The translations under genes were made by a program, and so were the position numbers. A stretch of 64,000 nucleotides of DNA. It comes from Eubacteriales bacterium (GTDB lineage: Bacteria; Bacillota; Clostridia; Lachnospirales; Lachnospiraceae). Position 1 is the stretch's first letter. The number at the start of each line of letters is the position of its first letter. Location of the stretch: assembly GCA_030524545.1 (NCBI GenBank), contig JAUNGM010000011.1, forward strand, positions 1-64,000, read 5' to 3'. Of the stretch, positions 45,534-54,261 are shown in pieces. Below the pieces are notes generated by a model. That model worked only from the letters and a program-made list of their open reading frames with translations. It ran no database searches and was not told the origin of the DNA.

Positions 45534-45684
45534 ATGGATAAGCCTGTAAAGATTTCAATAAGAAAAGTTTTTTGTAAGAAATGTGGGACATGAAATGATA
45601 GGAAATCTGCTTTCTACTACCACTAGGACAAGCTGTGAATGTTGTAGTAAAACAATTTCAGATATAGCACCGAATAATTCTTAA
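45534..45684 (+). pseudogene. small zinc-ribbon protein gene with a one-base frameshift
   Basis: GGGAGG precedes the ATG at 45534. The frame MDKPVKISIRKVFCKKCG runs into TGA; removing one G from GGG at 45585-45587 gives continuous reading into HEMIGNLLSTTTRTSCECCSK and a normal stop at 45684. The joined 49-residue product would hold a CxxC...CxCC zinc knuckle. So either the gene is broken or frameshifting makes the long form. Confidence 0.55.
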
Positions 45685-46003
45685 TTATGCCATATTGAGA
45701 ATTCCTCACAACGCTGCTTCACATATGGATATTGGTGCGAATACCATCAAATTTGCTGGCAAAGTAAGCATAGCTTGTCTCAAAGTTTTCATTTTGTCTA
45801 CTTATGATAAGGTTCGATTCGTATGATTCTTCACTTGATTTGACCCTGATAGCAAAATGAAAAAGGGAGAAACCTGTTGGCGCAGGACTCTCCCGTAACT
45901 CTGAAACAAACCAGCAACATACTGATTCATTCCGTACAAATATATTTTAAAGTATGGTGAGCTGGAAATCAAGAAAATCATATACTGCAAGGAGGTGTGA
46001 TTG

Positions 46004-46783
46004 ATGGATAGCAACAACATTTTTATTTCACTAATCTATTATGTAGGAATTGCTTCATGTGCCGCCCAAGGAGCAGAGAAAGGTAAGTACGAGTATAACA
46101 TCCCGTTGCTGTATTACATAGCAAATGCATTCGGTGGTGGATTCATACGTGATGTTATCTTCTTGAAAATGCATCCATGGTTGCTTACCTCATCAGCTTT
46201 GCCGGATCTTGTACTTGTAATCATTATCGGATTTCTGTATACTTACTATTTCTTTATCTGTAAAGCAAATGAAAAGCAATATAGTATAGCGATACAACTT
46301 GTAACCATTACAGATGCATTTGGTCTTGGCAGTTTTATATGCATTGGTATGGATAAGGCATTTATATATAGTAACAATGTTTTTACAATCATCACATGCG
46401 GTTACGTTACAGCCATTGGTGGAGGAATCCTTGCAAGCGGGAAATCACTTGCCAAGATTTTTCAAAGCAGAAAGACCGTTCGTTATCACTTTGTAACCCT
46501 GCTTGGATGCTGTTATTACTATATATTCAGACACTCACTTTGCCTTGTTTATATTATTGCTATCGGACTTTTCATGGCAAACATTGACTATAAAAAACTG
46601 TATAATCCTTTTTGCCGCAACTTAATAACTCCATGTCTCAAAGTATTTTTGCTGTATCCAGTTAGCTATAATAAAAGCAATAGCTTTCAGAGGCAGAAAA
46701 TTATCAAGATTACCAAAAAACTTGATAACTACCCAAAATGCTCAAAAATATATCTCGTACAACAAAGAATCCGCCAATGCTGA
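46004..46783 (+). CDS. TRIC-type cation channel family protein (UPF0126-like)
   Basis: A 259-residue membrane protein with six to seven helices and the two repeated motifs of the family: YIANAFGGGFIRDVI near 45 and VTAIGGGILAS near 140. These proteins form trimeric potassium or monovalent-cation channels, or carry glycine-like solutes in some bacteria. AAGGAGGTGTGATTG precedes ATG 46004. The C-terminal 50 residues are basic and polar. A GGGAGA...TCTCCC hairpin lies in its leader. It is on the plus strand and ends before a terminator. Confidence 0.82.
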   Translation: MDSNNIFISLIYYVGIASCAAQGAEKGKYEYNIPLLYYIANAFGGGFIRDVIFLKMHPWLLTSSALPDLVLVIIIGFLYTYYFFICKANEKQYSIAIQLVTITDAFGLGSFICIGMDKAFIYSNNVFTIITCGYVTAIGGGILASGKSLAKIFQSRKTVRYHFVTLLGCCYYYIFRHSLCLVYIIAIGLFMANIDYKKLYNPFCRNLITPCLKVFLLYPVSYNKSNSFQRQKIIKITKKLDNYPKCSKIYLVQQRIRQC

Positions 46784-46827
46784 TACCTATTAGTCATTAC
46801 AATTAAATAAGCTAAAAATAACATCTA

Positions 46828-46874
46828 AAAAAGGACCGTCACTAAATATTTGATATTATGGCAGTCCTTTTTCT
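46828..46874 (+). terminator. intrinsic terminator after the TRIC-type gene
   Basis: AAAAGGAC and GTCCTTTTTC arms, with a partial inner stem, end in a T-run on the plus strand, 45 bases after the channel gene. Confidence 0.7.
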
Positions 46875-47110
46875 TAGCCGAACTATACTTTGTATCAGAT
46901 GCGGTATAAATATGGGATTCCTGTAAGTGTTTGTTACACTAGCTCCGCAGATGTCGATAAATCATCTTTATCCGAATTGAAAAAGGGAATATAAAAATTT
47001 CAAAATAGCAATTCTTATAAATGCAATTTGTATCGTCATTGGAGGAACTGGATACTATTTGTTCCGAAACATGATTAAATGTATAACCAACTCCCAATCG
47101 GCCTCTTTTC
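46875..47110. other. junction region beside the recombinase module; truncated frame
   Basis: A plus-strand frame about 46990-47090 reads as a membrane-anchor-like peptide (AILINAICIVIGGTGYYLFR) but has no start codon or ribosome site and merges into the end of the recombinase gene. It may be a host gene cut at the prophage edge, so the attachment site is a candidate near 47.0-47.1 kb. No duplicate site is visible in the window. Confidence 0.35.
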
Positions 47111-48532
47111 TTACTCCTCTTCATTTTTGCATTCAATCTCTGTCCCGTCCAGAAACACCACCAGCAGCTTCCCATCCTCAAAAACCTTGATGTGATCCAG
47201 CGTTTTCAGCATGAAGTCCGTATCCATCTCCGTCAAAGGCTCTGCGCCATCCGTATACTCTATGAACTTCTCCGCCCGGTACCCTTCCAGCAGATTCTCA
47301 CTCTGCATCTGCTCCTTCCAGCGCTCCATAAAAGCCTCCCGGTTCTCGACCAGAGCATTCCACGCCATCAGATACGCCTTTATCAGCGTTTCTTCATCTA
47401 CATGACGGTTGGAACAGCCCATAACCCCTTTTACCTTGTACCGTTCACTGCACTGCCATACCTTACGGTCAATGCCTGTACTGCTTCGCCAGCCTTTTCG
47501 TGCAAACACTTTATTGCATTCTCCGCAGATAATCTTCGAAGCAAACGGGTTGCTTTCCGGCCGGTGGGAATAGGAGTTTGTCCCATGTTCTTCCAGATAC
47601 CTTGCTCTACGTTTTATTTCAAGCTGTACGCATTCCCAAATTCTCTTTGAAATGATGGCATCGTGGTCATCTTCCACATAATACATCTGAATTTCGCCTG
47701 TATTCTGCGTCCGTTTCTTGGTAAGGAAATCCACCGTGTAGCTTTTCTGCAGCAAGGCATCGCCTTTATATTTTTCATTCTCCAGCATATTCATCAGAGT
47801 CGTAGCCTGCCATTTCGTGCCGCTGTTCCAATTCTGCACCCCTTCTCTTTCAAAAATCCGCTTAATATAATCTGTAGTTTTCCCATCCAGAAATTCCTGA
47901 TACAGACGCACCACAATCGGCTCCTGCTTCCTGTTGATGACCAGCTTGCCGCTGCTCTCGTCCGTATCGTAACCGAGAAACCGTTTTGTACTCATTTTGT
48001 GCTTCCCCGTTTCAAACCGCCTGCGGATTCCCCATGTACAGTTCTCTGAAATGGAGCGGCTCTCGTCTTGCGCCAGTGAGGAAAAAATCGTCAGCAGCAC
48101 TTCCCCTTTCGCATCAAGAGTATTGATATTCTCTTTTTCAAAAATAATCCCGATTCCTAACTCCTTCAGTTCCCGCACATAGTTCAGGCAGTCCAGCGTA
48201 TTCCTTGCAAAACGGGAAATGGACTTGGTAATAATCATATCAATTTTCCCCGCCCTGCAGTCAGCGATCATGCGGTTGAACTCGTCCCTCTTCTTCGTAT
48301 TGGTGCCGGAAATTCCTTCGTCCGCATAGGTTCCCGCATATTCATACAGAGGATTTTCGCTGATATAGTTCGTGTAATAATTAACCTGATTTTCATAACT
48401 TAATAACTGTTCTTCTTGGTCGGTTGATACCCTGCAGTACGCCGCCATTCTTAGTTTCTTCACAGCCTGCGCTGTTCCGGATTCCGCAGTCAAAGTCCTC
48501 TTTGCTGGTATAACGGTAACTCTTCTTGCCAT
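47111..48532 (-). CDS. large serine recombinase (module member 1)
   Basis: A 473-residue site-specific recombinase. Catalytic domain: MAAYCRVSTDQEEQ (Ser near 36), GTYADEGISGTN, MIITKSISRFARNT, FSSLAQDESRSISENC. A recombinase domain follows, then a zinc ribbon (ICGECNKVF...CSERYK) and a coiled-coil end. Its start has GAGGAGGTGATTC and lies 140 bases inside the previous recombinase gene. Probably integrates or excises the prophage with its two partners. Confidence 0.92.
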   Translation of the reverse strand: MARRVTVIPAKRTLTAESGTAQAVKKLRMAAYCRVSTDQEEQLLSYENQVNYYTNYISENPLYEYAGTYADEGISGTNTKKRDEFNRMIADCRAGKIDMIITKSISRFARNTLDCLNYVRELKELGIGIIFEKENINTLDAKGEVLLTIFSSLAQDESRSISENCTWGIRRRFETGKHKMSTKRFLGYDTDESSGKLVINRKQEPIVVRLYQEFLDGKTTDYIKRIFEREGVQNWNSGTKWQATTLMNMLENEKYKGDALLQKSYTVDFLTKKRTQNTGEIQMYYVEDDHDAIISKRIWECVQLEIKRRARYLEEHGTNSYSHRPESNPFASKIICGECNKVFARKGWRSSTGIDRKVWQCSERYKVKGVMGCSNRHVDEETLIKAYLMAWNALVENREAFMERWKEQMQSENLLEGYRAEKFIEYTDGAEPLTEMDTDFMLKTLDHIKVFEDGKLLVVFLDGTEIECKNEEE

Positions 48533-49673
48533 TTTGAATCACCTCCTCAACTACTGTCTGTTCCGTGATATTCAATCCTGCAAGGGCAGCATCATCGATA
48601 CGGATGCCCCTGCAGGCTTTCTTTCCCTTTTCAATGTAGGTACTGCACAGCCATTGGATTTTTTTCTTATAAACCTGTCTGCGCCGAAGCGTTTTTCCGC
48701 AATAAGGGCAGATCAGCATCCCGCTTAACGGATAACGGTTCTGAAATTTCTTTGTGCCGTCCTGTCCAATGTTCCTTTCTTGTTTCCGGTACTCTCTCAT
48801 TTCCTGAACCTGTCCCCAAAGCTCCGGCGAAACAATCGGCTCATGGTTTTCAGAAATGTAATAGCTCTGCACTTCGCCCCGGTTTCTCCGTGTCGCATTT
48901 CGCTGCGTGGGAGGCGTGTAATATTTCTGCAAGTGAAAATCTCCCTTGTATTTTTCATTTGAAAGCATCCCGCCGATTGTTCCGCTTTCCCATTGACCTC
49001 CTGTCACAGTCTTAACACCGAGATAATTCAGCAAGTCGGAGAGCCTGCTGCATCCGACATTCATCAGATAAAGGTCAAACAGCAGCCGGACGATTTCCGC
49101 TTCCTTCCGGTTGATTACCAAATCCCCGTATTCGTTTTTGTCATATCCGCAAAAACGCGTGGTGTTAATCATCCCTTCGCCGCGTTCAAATTTCTTCTTA
49201 ATGGACCATTTATTATTCTCACTCATGCTCCTGCTTTCTTCCTGCGCAAAAGAAGCGAGGACGGCAAGCATCATCTCGCCCTCCCCCGAAAGAGTATTTA
49301 TATTCTGTTCTTCAAAAAAAATACCGACACCAAGTCCTTTCAGTTCTCTTGCAGACTTCAGAACCGTGACGGTATTTCTTGCAAACCTCGATATGGATTT
49401 TGTAATGATAAGATCAAGTTCGCCCGCCCTTGCCTGTTCCAGCATTTTCTGGAACTGCGGACGGTTTTCACAGTAGCCGGAGATACCCTGATCTGCATAC
49501 ACCCCGGCAAACTCATATTCCGGATTCCCTTTGATCAGTCTTTCATAGGCTGCTGTCTGATTTTCCAGAGAATCTTCCTGTCTCCGGCTGTCTGTGGAGA
49601 CTCTTGCATAAGCGCATACTCTCTTTTTCCTTACTGCCGATGCCGGAAGTTTATTGATAATCTTTACCTGCAT
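48393..49673 (-). CDS. large serine recombinase (module member 2)
   Basis: A 426-residue recombinase with the same plan: CAYARVSTDSRRQ (catalytic Ser), GVYADQGISGYC, LIITKSISRFARNT, LASFAQEESRSMSENN and a zinc ribbon LICPYCGKTLRR. It overlaps the next recombinase gene by 140 bases in another frame and the smaller accessory gene upstream by 10 bases. The unusual overlap suggests strict co-expression. Confidence 0.92.
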   Translation of the reverse strand: MQVKIINKLPASAVRKKRVCAYARVSTDSRRQEDSLENQTAAYERLIKGNPEYEFAGVYADQGISGYCENRPQFQKMLEQARAGELDLIITKSISRFARNTVTVLKSARELKGLGVGIFFEEQNINTLSGEGEMMLAVLASFAQEESRSMSENNKWSIKKKFERGEGMINTTRFCGYDKNEYGDLVINRKEAEIVRLLFDLYLMNVGCSRLSDLLNYLGVKTVTGGQWESGTIGGMLSNEKYKGDFHLQKYYTPPTQRNATRRNRGEVQSYYISENHEPIVSPELWGQVQEMREYRKQERNIGQDGTKKFQNRYPLSGMLICPYCGKTLRRRQVYKKKIQWLCSTYIEKGKKACRGIRIDDAALAGLNITEQTVVEEVIQNGKKSYRYTSKEDFDCGIRNSAGCEETKNGGVLQGINRPRRTVIKL

Positions 49674-50080
49674 GTATGATCACTTCCTTCAAAATAATCT
49701 TCTGCAAACTGCTGTATCCTTTCAAAAATAGACTGTGCATCTTCAATCCTGTCTGTACACACTACTTTTACATTATTCTTACTGCAGACCAGCATGAATT
49801 CTATAAACTGTCCCCAGTCACGGGCGATTGTGGCAACCTTCATAGTAACCACCACATCAATCTTCCTTGCGGCAATCTCCATTTTCAGACGGTTGAATTC
49901 TTTTCTGTCCGGATCTGCTCCCGATGCCTCTTCAAAGAATATCTGCAGATCCCATTCCTGCTCTCCATATTCTTCATCCAGCCTTCTCATCACAGCATCA
50001 AGATACTGTGTATAGTCCCTGTCACGATGGTTCACACGGCAGTAAAAAGCCGCCCGGTTTTTCGTTCCTGCAATCACCAT
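49664..50080 (-). CDS. accessory resolvase-like protein without catalytic Ser (module member 3)
   Basis: A 138-residue protein with only the resolvase N-terminal fold: FYCRVNHRDRDY, IFFEEASGADPDRKEFNRL, VVVTMKVATIARDWGQF. The position of the catalytic Ser is Asn (CRVN instead of CRVS), and DNA-binding parts are missing. It probably acts as a directionality or assembly partner. AAAGGGGG precedes the ATG. First gene of the module. Confidence 0.82.
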   Translation of the reverse strand: MVIAGTKNRAAFYCRVNHRDRDYTQYLDAVMRRLDEEYGEQEWDLQIFFEEASGADPDRKEFNRLKMEIAARKIDVVVTMKVATIARDWGQFIEFMLVCSKNNVKVVCTDRIEDAQSIFERIQQFAEDYFEGSDHTCR

Positions 50081-50236
50081 TTTAATTGTTCCCCCTTTCT
50101 TGGTAGTCTATCTATCACTCTAAAGCCCGTAAAAGTCAAGCAATTCCGCTGTTTCCACCGCATCTTTTTCACTCTGTCCAAACTTATCCGGATGTCAAAA
50201 AAAGCCAGACGGGAAAATTCCCGCCTGACCGATTCT

Positions 50237-51715
50237 TCAGCACCTCTCTGTATAATCCAACGCGATCCAGCCGATTCCGCTTTTTAATCTGCCCCATCTG
50301 GAAGCCCCTTTTCCTTCTGCTTCTTCCACAATAGTATAAACACCGACAGGGATATACTTCACATGGTCATAATCCGTCCCCGGTCCTTTGCGGATGTTGA
50401 GGTCAGGAATCTTAACCCTTACCATATAAGGAAATTTCTCAGCCGCCTTTTCCGGGTAAAGAGCTGTTCCACTCTCATCAAAAACAAAATATCCTTTGTT
50501 GGAATCAGCACACTTCTTCGCATTCTCCAAGTTGTGGAATGCGCCTTTCTGGGAAGATTTGTCAGCCCATGCCTTCCTGACACGGTACCAGACTTCGGTT
50601 TCCTCTGCCGTATCATACTGTGTCAGATTCCAACGTTCAATGATAGAGCAGAGCTTCTCCACATAATCCGGGGAAGTCGCATATCCGCCATCCTTAATGA
50701 TCCGCGCTGCTTTTCTGTAATCCGTACAGCCCTTCAGACCGTCATACCGCAGCCTGCTGCCATTTTTCGCTCCAAGCAGATATGCGGAATGGTCTGCAAT
50801 GGACTTTTCTACGGACGGATACTTACGGAAATCTGCGGTTACCGTCACATAAGCGCCGTTCTCATACTCCTGCGTTTTCTTTGTGTAGATGGAGATGCCG
50901 TCCCATGCAGATCCGCCCCATGTGTTGCCGGAGAGGGATTTCTTCATGCCGAACACATTATTGGCATTCTGCGCCAGCTCACTTTTTCCATAGCCGGATT
51001 CCAGAATAAACTGTGCAAAAGAAACGCTGGCAGGGATGCCGCTCTGCTTCATATCTGCAGTAAATAAGGCTCCTGCTTTTGCGATTATTTCCTCTTCGGA
51101 TAGCCCCGCAAATACAGAAGCCTGTGTGCCTGTGGGAATGTCCGCACTGCCATCCATTGCCGCCTTGACTGCCTTGCGGAATCCGTCCATCGTATATCCC
51201 ATCTGAAGCTGATTCCACAAATGCTCCGGGTCTCCGTGGTTGCTCGCCACTCCCCGGCTGTGTCCCTCCCTATGGGAAATAATTACCCCGTCCGCCAGCG
51301 GATCAAGGCTGAACTTTTTACAGAGCATGGCGAACAGCCCCACCGCCGCTTCATAGGTACGTTTTGCCACTGCTTTCGCCGCAACGGTATCGGAACAGGT
51401 AAAGTTTGCACCAGATGTGTACTTAATACACGCAGGTTCGCACATCTCCACCCCGATATGGGTATCATTCGCCGCTCCCCCACAGTGCCATCCACGGTGA
51501 TTCCACGGAAGCGTCTGGTAAATGGTCCCGTCATTTCCGTCAATGAAGCCATGTACACAGGCACTTGAAAAATCCGCCCTGTTCCAACTGCTGATAAATG
51601 CGAATGCCCGTGGCTGCGGGCATCCCACGGAATGGAGCATCAACCCCTTTACCGTAATCTTTCTCCCTACCGTATAGCAGGGATTCCTTGTCAGAATGCT
51701 TTCCACCAACTTCAT
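50237..51715 (-). CDS. endolysin: amidase, glucosaminidase and SH3 domains
   Basis: A 492-residue lysin that breaks host peptidoglycan. Residues about 20-190 form an Amidase_2 domain (KGLMLHSVGC, RGWHCGG, HIGVEMCEP, ISHREGHSRG with zinc-type His). Residues about 205-365 are a FlgJ-type glucosaminidase (SVSFAQFILESGYGKSEL, NNVFGMK). The end has a SPOR-like stretch and an SH3_3 domain (KIPDLNIRKGPGTDYDHVKY). It starts by the holin stop; a GTG two codons earlier is possible. Confidence 0.93.
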   Translation of the reverse strand: MKLVESILTRNPCYTVGRKITVKGLMLHSVGCPQPRAFAFISSWNRADFSSACVHGFIDGNDGTIYQTLPWNHRGWHCGGAANDTHIGVEMCEPACIKYTSGANFTCSDTVAAKAVAKRTYEAAVGLFAMLCKKFSLDPLADGVIISHREGHSRGVASNHGDPEHLWNQLQMGYTMDGFRKAVKAAMDGSADIPTGTQASVFAGLSEEEIIAKAGALFTADMKQSGIPASVSFAQFILESGYGKSELAQNANNVFGMKKSLSGNTWGGSAWDGISIYTKKTQEYENGAYVTVTADFRKYPSVEKSIADHSAYLLGAKNGSRLRYDGLKGCTDYRKAARIIKDGGYATSPDYVEKLCSIIERWNLTQYDTAEETEVWYRVRKAWADKSSQKGAFHNLENAKKCADSNKGYFVFDESGTALYPEKAAEKFPYMVRVKIPDLNIRKGPGTDYDHVKYIPVGVYTIVEEAEGKGASRWGRLKSGIGWIALDYTERC

Positions 51716-51717
51716 CT

Positions 51718-52131
51718 TCACTCATCCCCCTTCTCTGCCCTATCATGGAGCTGCTCCAGCACCGCTTTCATCTGCTCCGGGATGGGAAGCCCCAGATGCG
51801 CCGCATTCTCCAGAAGGCTTACACCTTCATTGGAAATATAGAAAAAGATAACGGCAGTACGCAGCACGCTCCCCGTCCCGATGACCTGCACATCAAGGAT
51901 GTTGGCAATGCCGACAAGCAGAAAGATCAGTACCTTCCTGCAGATCCCCTTAAATCCCACCTCGCTGGACAGTTTCTTATCCGCCACCGCGCACATCACA
52001 CCCGTGATGTAATCCACAACCGCAAATACCACAAGGGCAATCAGCAGGCCGTCACAGCCGCCCAAGAAGTAGCCGAGCCACCCTCCGATAGCTGCCAAAA
52101 TGAGTTGGATCGAGTTCCAGAATTCTTTCAT
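51718..52131 (-). CDS. phage holin (TcdE/holin 4 type)
   Basis: A 137-residue membrane protein with two to three helices (LILAAIGGWLGYFLGG, LLIALVVFAVVDYITGVMCA, VLIFLLVGIANILDV) and a short charged tail. It matches the toxin-secretion/lysis holin family that opens the membrane for the endolysin. AAGGAGGGTTCGCT precedes the ATG, and the lysin follows at once. Confidence 0.9.
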   Translation of the reverse strand: MKEFWNSIQLILAAIGGWLGYFLGGCDGLLIALVVFAVVDYITGVMCAVADKKLSSEVGFKGICRKVLIFLLVGIANILDVQVIGTGSVLRTAVIFFYISNEGVSLLENAAHLGLPIPEQMKAVLEQLHDRAEKGDE

Positions 52132-52244
52132 AGCGAACCCTCCTTAAAATGATTTTTTGTATAGTCATGCAGAAAATCTGCATGACTGACGCGGTATTCG
52201 CCAGATAGAAATGCAAGCATTTCTGCATGGCTCATTACTCGCGC

Positions 52245-52275
52245 AAAAAAAGCGGCTGTCCCTAAAACAACCGCT
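52245..52275 (-). terminator. intrinsic terminator between symE region and holin
   Basis: On the minus strand AGCGGTTGT pairs with ACAGCCGCT (one wobble pair), followed by seven T. It would end any transcript that runs antisense to the symE leader, so it could be the end of a SymR-like antisense RNA or of the tail operon. Confidence 0.75.
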
Positions 52276-52396
52276 GATTCCCAAGTAAAAGCAATGTCTT
52301 TTTACACAATGTTTTCTTCTTATCTTTGTTGGATTTATGCCCCTGTTCCGCTTGCTATTTCCTGCGTTTAGAGTGATTAATAACACTACCAGAAAC

Positions 52397-52413
52397 GCCG
52401 CCCAAAAGGCGGC
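52397..52413. other. hairpin in the symE leader
   Basis: GCCGCC and GGCGGC around CAAAA lie just before the symE AAAGGAG site. It can shape translation of symE or end minus-strand transcripts. Confidence 0.5.
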
Positions 52414-52431
52414 ACAGAAAGGAGACATTTT

Positions 52432-52803
52432 ATGCAGACAAAAAACCTAAAAGTAGCTTACACCAGCCGCCAGACGAAATCCTCTTATATTTCCGTCCCG
52501 AAAATACAGATGGAAGGGAAATGGCTTGAGGAGCTTGGATTTGCCATCGGCACGCTCCTCAAGGTGGAATTTGAGGAAGGCTCCATCCGCCTCCGCCCCC
52601 TGTCGGAAGAAGAAGCGGCAGAACGCAGACAGCAGGAGCTGAAAGCGGAGCTTGACCGCAAATCTGCGGAGCTGAAGCAGGTACAGCTTGGCCTTGCTGC
52701 CGCCTATGCCGGCCTTTCCCCGGAACTCTCCCAAGTTGCAGAATCCAAATCCCCGTATTCTCCTTCCGGCAGGAAGTCCAAAAAGTCTGAAAAAACCAAA
52801 TAG
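52432..52803 (+). CDS. SymE-like toxin (type I toxin-antitoxin)
   Basis: A 123-residue protein. Residues about 5-60 match SymE (VAYTSRQTKSSYISVPKIQM, GKWLEELGFAIGTLLKVEFE), an AbrB-like fold turned RNA-cleaving toxin in E. coli, usually blocked by an antisense RNA over its start. The rest is a Glu-rich coiled coil and basic tail. AAAGGAGACATTTT precedes the ATG. It sits on the opposite strand inside the phage late operon with its own terminator. Confidence 0.8.
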   Translation: MQTKNLKVAYTSRQTKSSYISVPKIQMEGKWLEELGFAIGTLLKVEFEEGSIRLRPLSEEEAAERRQQELKAELDRKSAELKQVQLGLAAAYAGLSPELSQVAESKSPYSPSGRKSKKSEKTK

Positions 52804-52837
52804 CCACCGCCATATCACTCCGACACCTTCCATTTTT

Positions 52838-52864
52838 GCAGGGGATACCTCTCCCCTGCTTTTT
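52838..52864 (+). terminator. intrinsic terminator of symE
   Basis: GCAGGGG and CCCCTGC around eight bases, then TTTTT, 34 bases after the symE stop. The T-run touches the stop codon of the convergent tail gene. Confidence 0.85.
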
Positions 52865-54260
52865 ATGCTTCCTCCGTCAGTGTATAAGTGATTTTCATCG
52901 TCTTATCGACCGTTTTAACCACTGCAGAGGAAAGGTTGTTGATGGAAGCAAGGTACGGCGTCAGCAGGTACGCTGTCCGGTATTCATTCCCATAGCTGCC
53001 TCCCCATCCAAACAGGAAATGCTTGTACTGGAACAGCGGCGTTGCCGCATCATTCAGCCTTGCGCTCCCCTGCGTATGGATGACCGCATCCGCCGCAGTA
53101 ATCTGGAAATCCCCGGCTACAATCAGATCCCCTACCAGAGTCATATACACTTCACAGGAGCCAGCCTCACATAGCGGCTTCCATTTGGATGTAAAGCCGA
53201 ATTCAATCAGCGTGACATCCGCCTGATTGGAAAGGTTGATCTTGTAAATGCCCTTCTTATTATAAGCGGGGACATACAGATACCCGTTCCTCACACAGCA
53301 TTTGACTACCCGCTCCGGATAAGTGGTATTCCCGTCCCGGTTCCCTACATCCATCAGCTTTGCATTGGACAGCGTCCACTCACCTTCCGTAAAGGAATAA
53401 TCCGTTTTGGAAATTTTGATCCACACCATCGTTGCGCTGCCGGAGGAATTCCCTTCATTGGAAAAGCCATACCAGTACCCGTCCCTTCCATCCATGAATT
53501 CCCCATAAAGCGTATAATCCCCAAGGAAATGGAAGGTCTGCGTGGTCAGCACTTTATCCTCCAGAACCGTATAGGTTGAATCATCCAGTTTCTCATTCAG
53601 CCCGATATTGAAAACAGGAATCCGGATTTTTTTAATCTGCACACTGGAATCTTCCGAGGTAATGGAATACAGGATATTATTCTCAAAATCCACTTCCACC
53701 GTCTCAAACAGCACCATCTGCCTTGCCTTTGGAATATCCCCGATATCTGCGGCTTTCAGCAGGAGGAACGTGCTGGCATCCCCCGCAAGGCTTCCATATC
53801 CGTTTTCCCCTCCTTTGGCGCTCGTCAGGGCGATTGCCGCTATCGTCCCGTTCCCTTGGCTCGGCGTAAATTCCCATACAAATTTGTACCCGTTCTCCAA
53901 CACCTTGCTCTCCGTCGTGTTCAGGCTTCCCCGTGCCGTATTCGTTGTTGCATTGACATTATTGGAAGCATAAGCCACCGGAAGGTTATCTGACAGGGTG
54001 TAAATATTATCTGCATCCTCTTCCAGAGTTTTTGAGAAAAGAAGGATGCCCCCGATCATGTTCGGGCAGATTGGAAGCAGGCTCCCATTCCACAATACGG
54101 CGTCATCGTACTCCCCCGTGGCTTGGTAAAAAATCCCCATCGGATTTAAGCCGAGAATGTTATTGACTGCATTCGTTACCATATTTTCTTCTGTGATGGT
54201 TTCTGTCTCAGAAGTATTCACATCCGTCAGCTCCACAACCATCATCCCTTTTAATTTCAT
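52863..54260 (-). CDS. phage tail-associated protein (probable distal/receptor-side protein)
   Basis: A 465-residue beta-rich protein with no membrane helices (MVVELTDVNTSETETITEEN start, FHFLGDYTLYGEFMDGRDG, CVRNGYLYVPAYNKKGIYKI). Its place between tail-tip and holin genes fits a tail fibre or host-contact protein. AGGAGGTCTGAA precedes the start at 54260, one base after the previous stop. Family not certain. Confidence 0.6.
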   Translation of the reverse strand: MKLKGMMVVELTDVNTSETETITEENMVTNAVNNILGLNPMGIFYQATGEYDDAVLWNGSLLPICPNMIGGILLFSKTLEEDADNIYTLSDNLPVAYASNNVNATTNTARGSLNTTESKVLENGYKFVWEFTPSQGNGTIAAIALTSAKGGENGYGSLAGDASTFLLLKAADIGDIPKARQMVLFETVEVDFENNILYSITSEDSSVQIKKIRIPVFNIGLNEKLDDSTYTVLEDKVLTTQTFHFLGDYTLYGEFMDGRDGYWYGFSNEGNSSGSATMVWIKISKTDYSFTEGEWTLSNAKLMDVGNRDGNTTYPERVVKCCVRNGYLYVPAYNKKGIYKINLSNQADVTLIEFGFTSKWKPLCEAGSCEVYMTLVGDLIVAGDFQITAADAVIHTQGSARLNDAATPLFQYKHFLFGWGGSYGNEYRTAYLLTPYLASINNLSSAVVKTVDKTMKITYTLTEEA

Positions 54261-54261
54261 T

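Noticed and set aside
45840-46003. Riboswitch in the TRIC-type gene leader
   Set aside because: A GGGAGA/TCTCCC hairpin is present, but I could not match the sequence to a known riboswitch class.
52165-52428. 87-codon minus-strand frame with a membrane-like start opposite the symE leader
   Set aside because: Its start has no proper ribosome site and the frame runs through a terminator; an antisense RNA is the simpler reading, though a small membrane peptide is not excluded.
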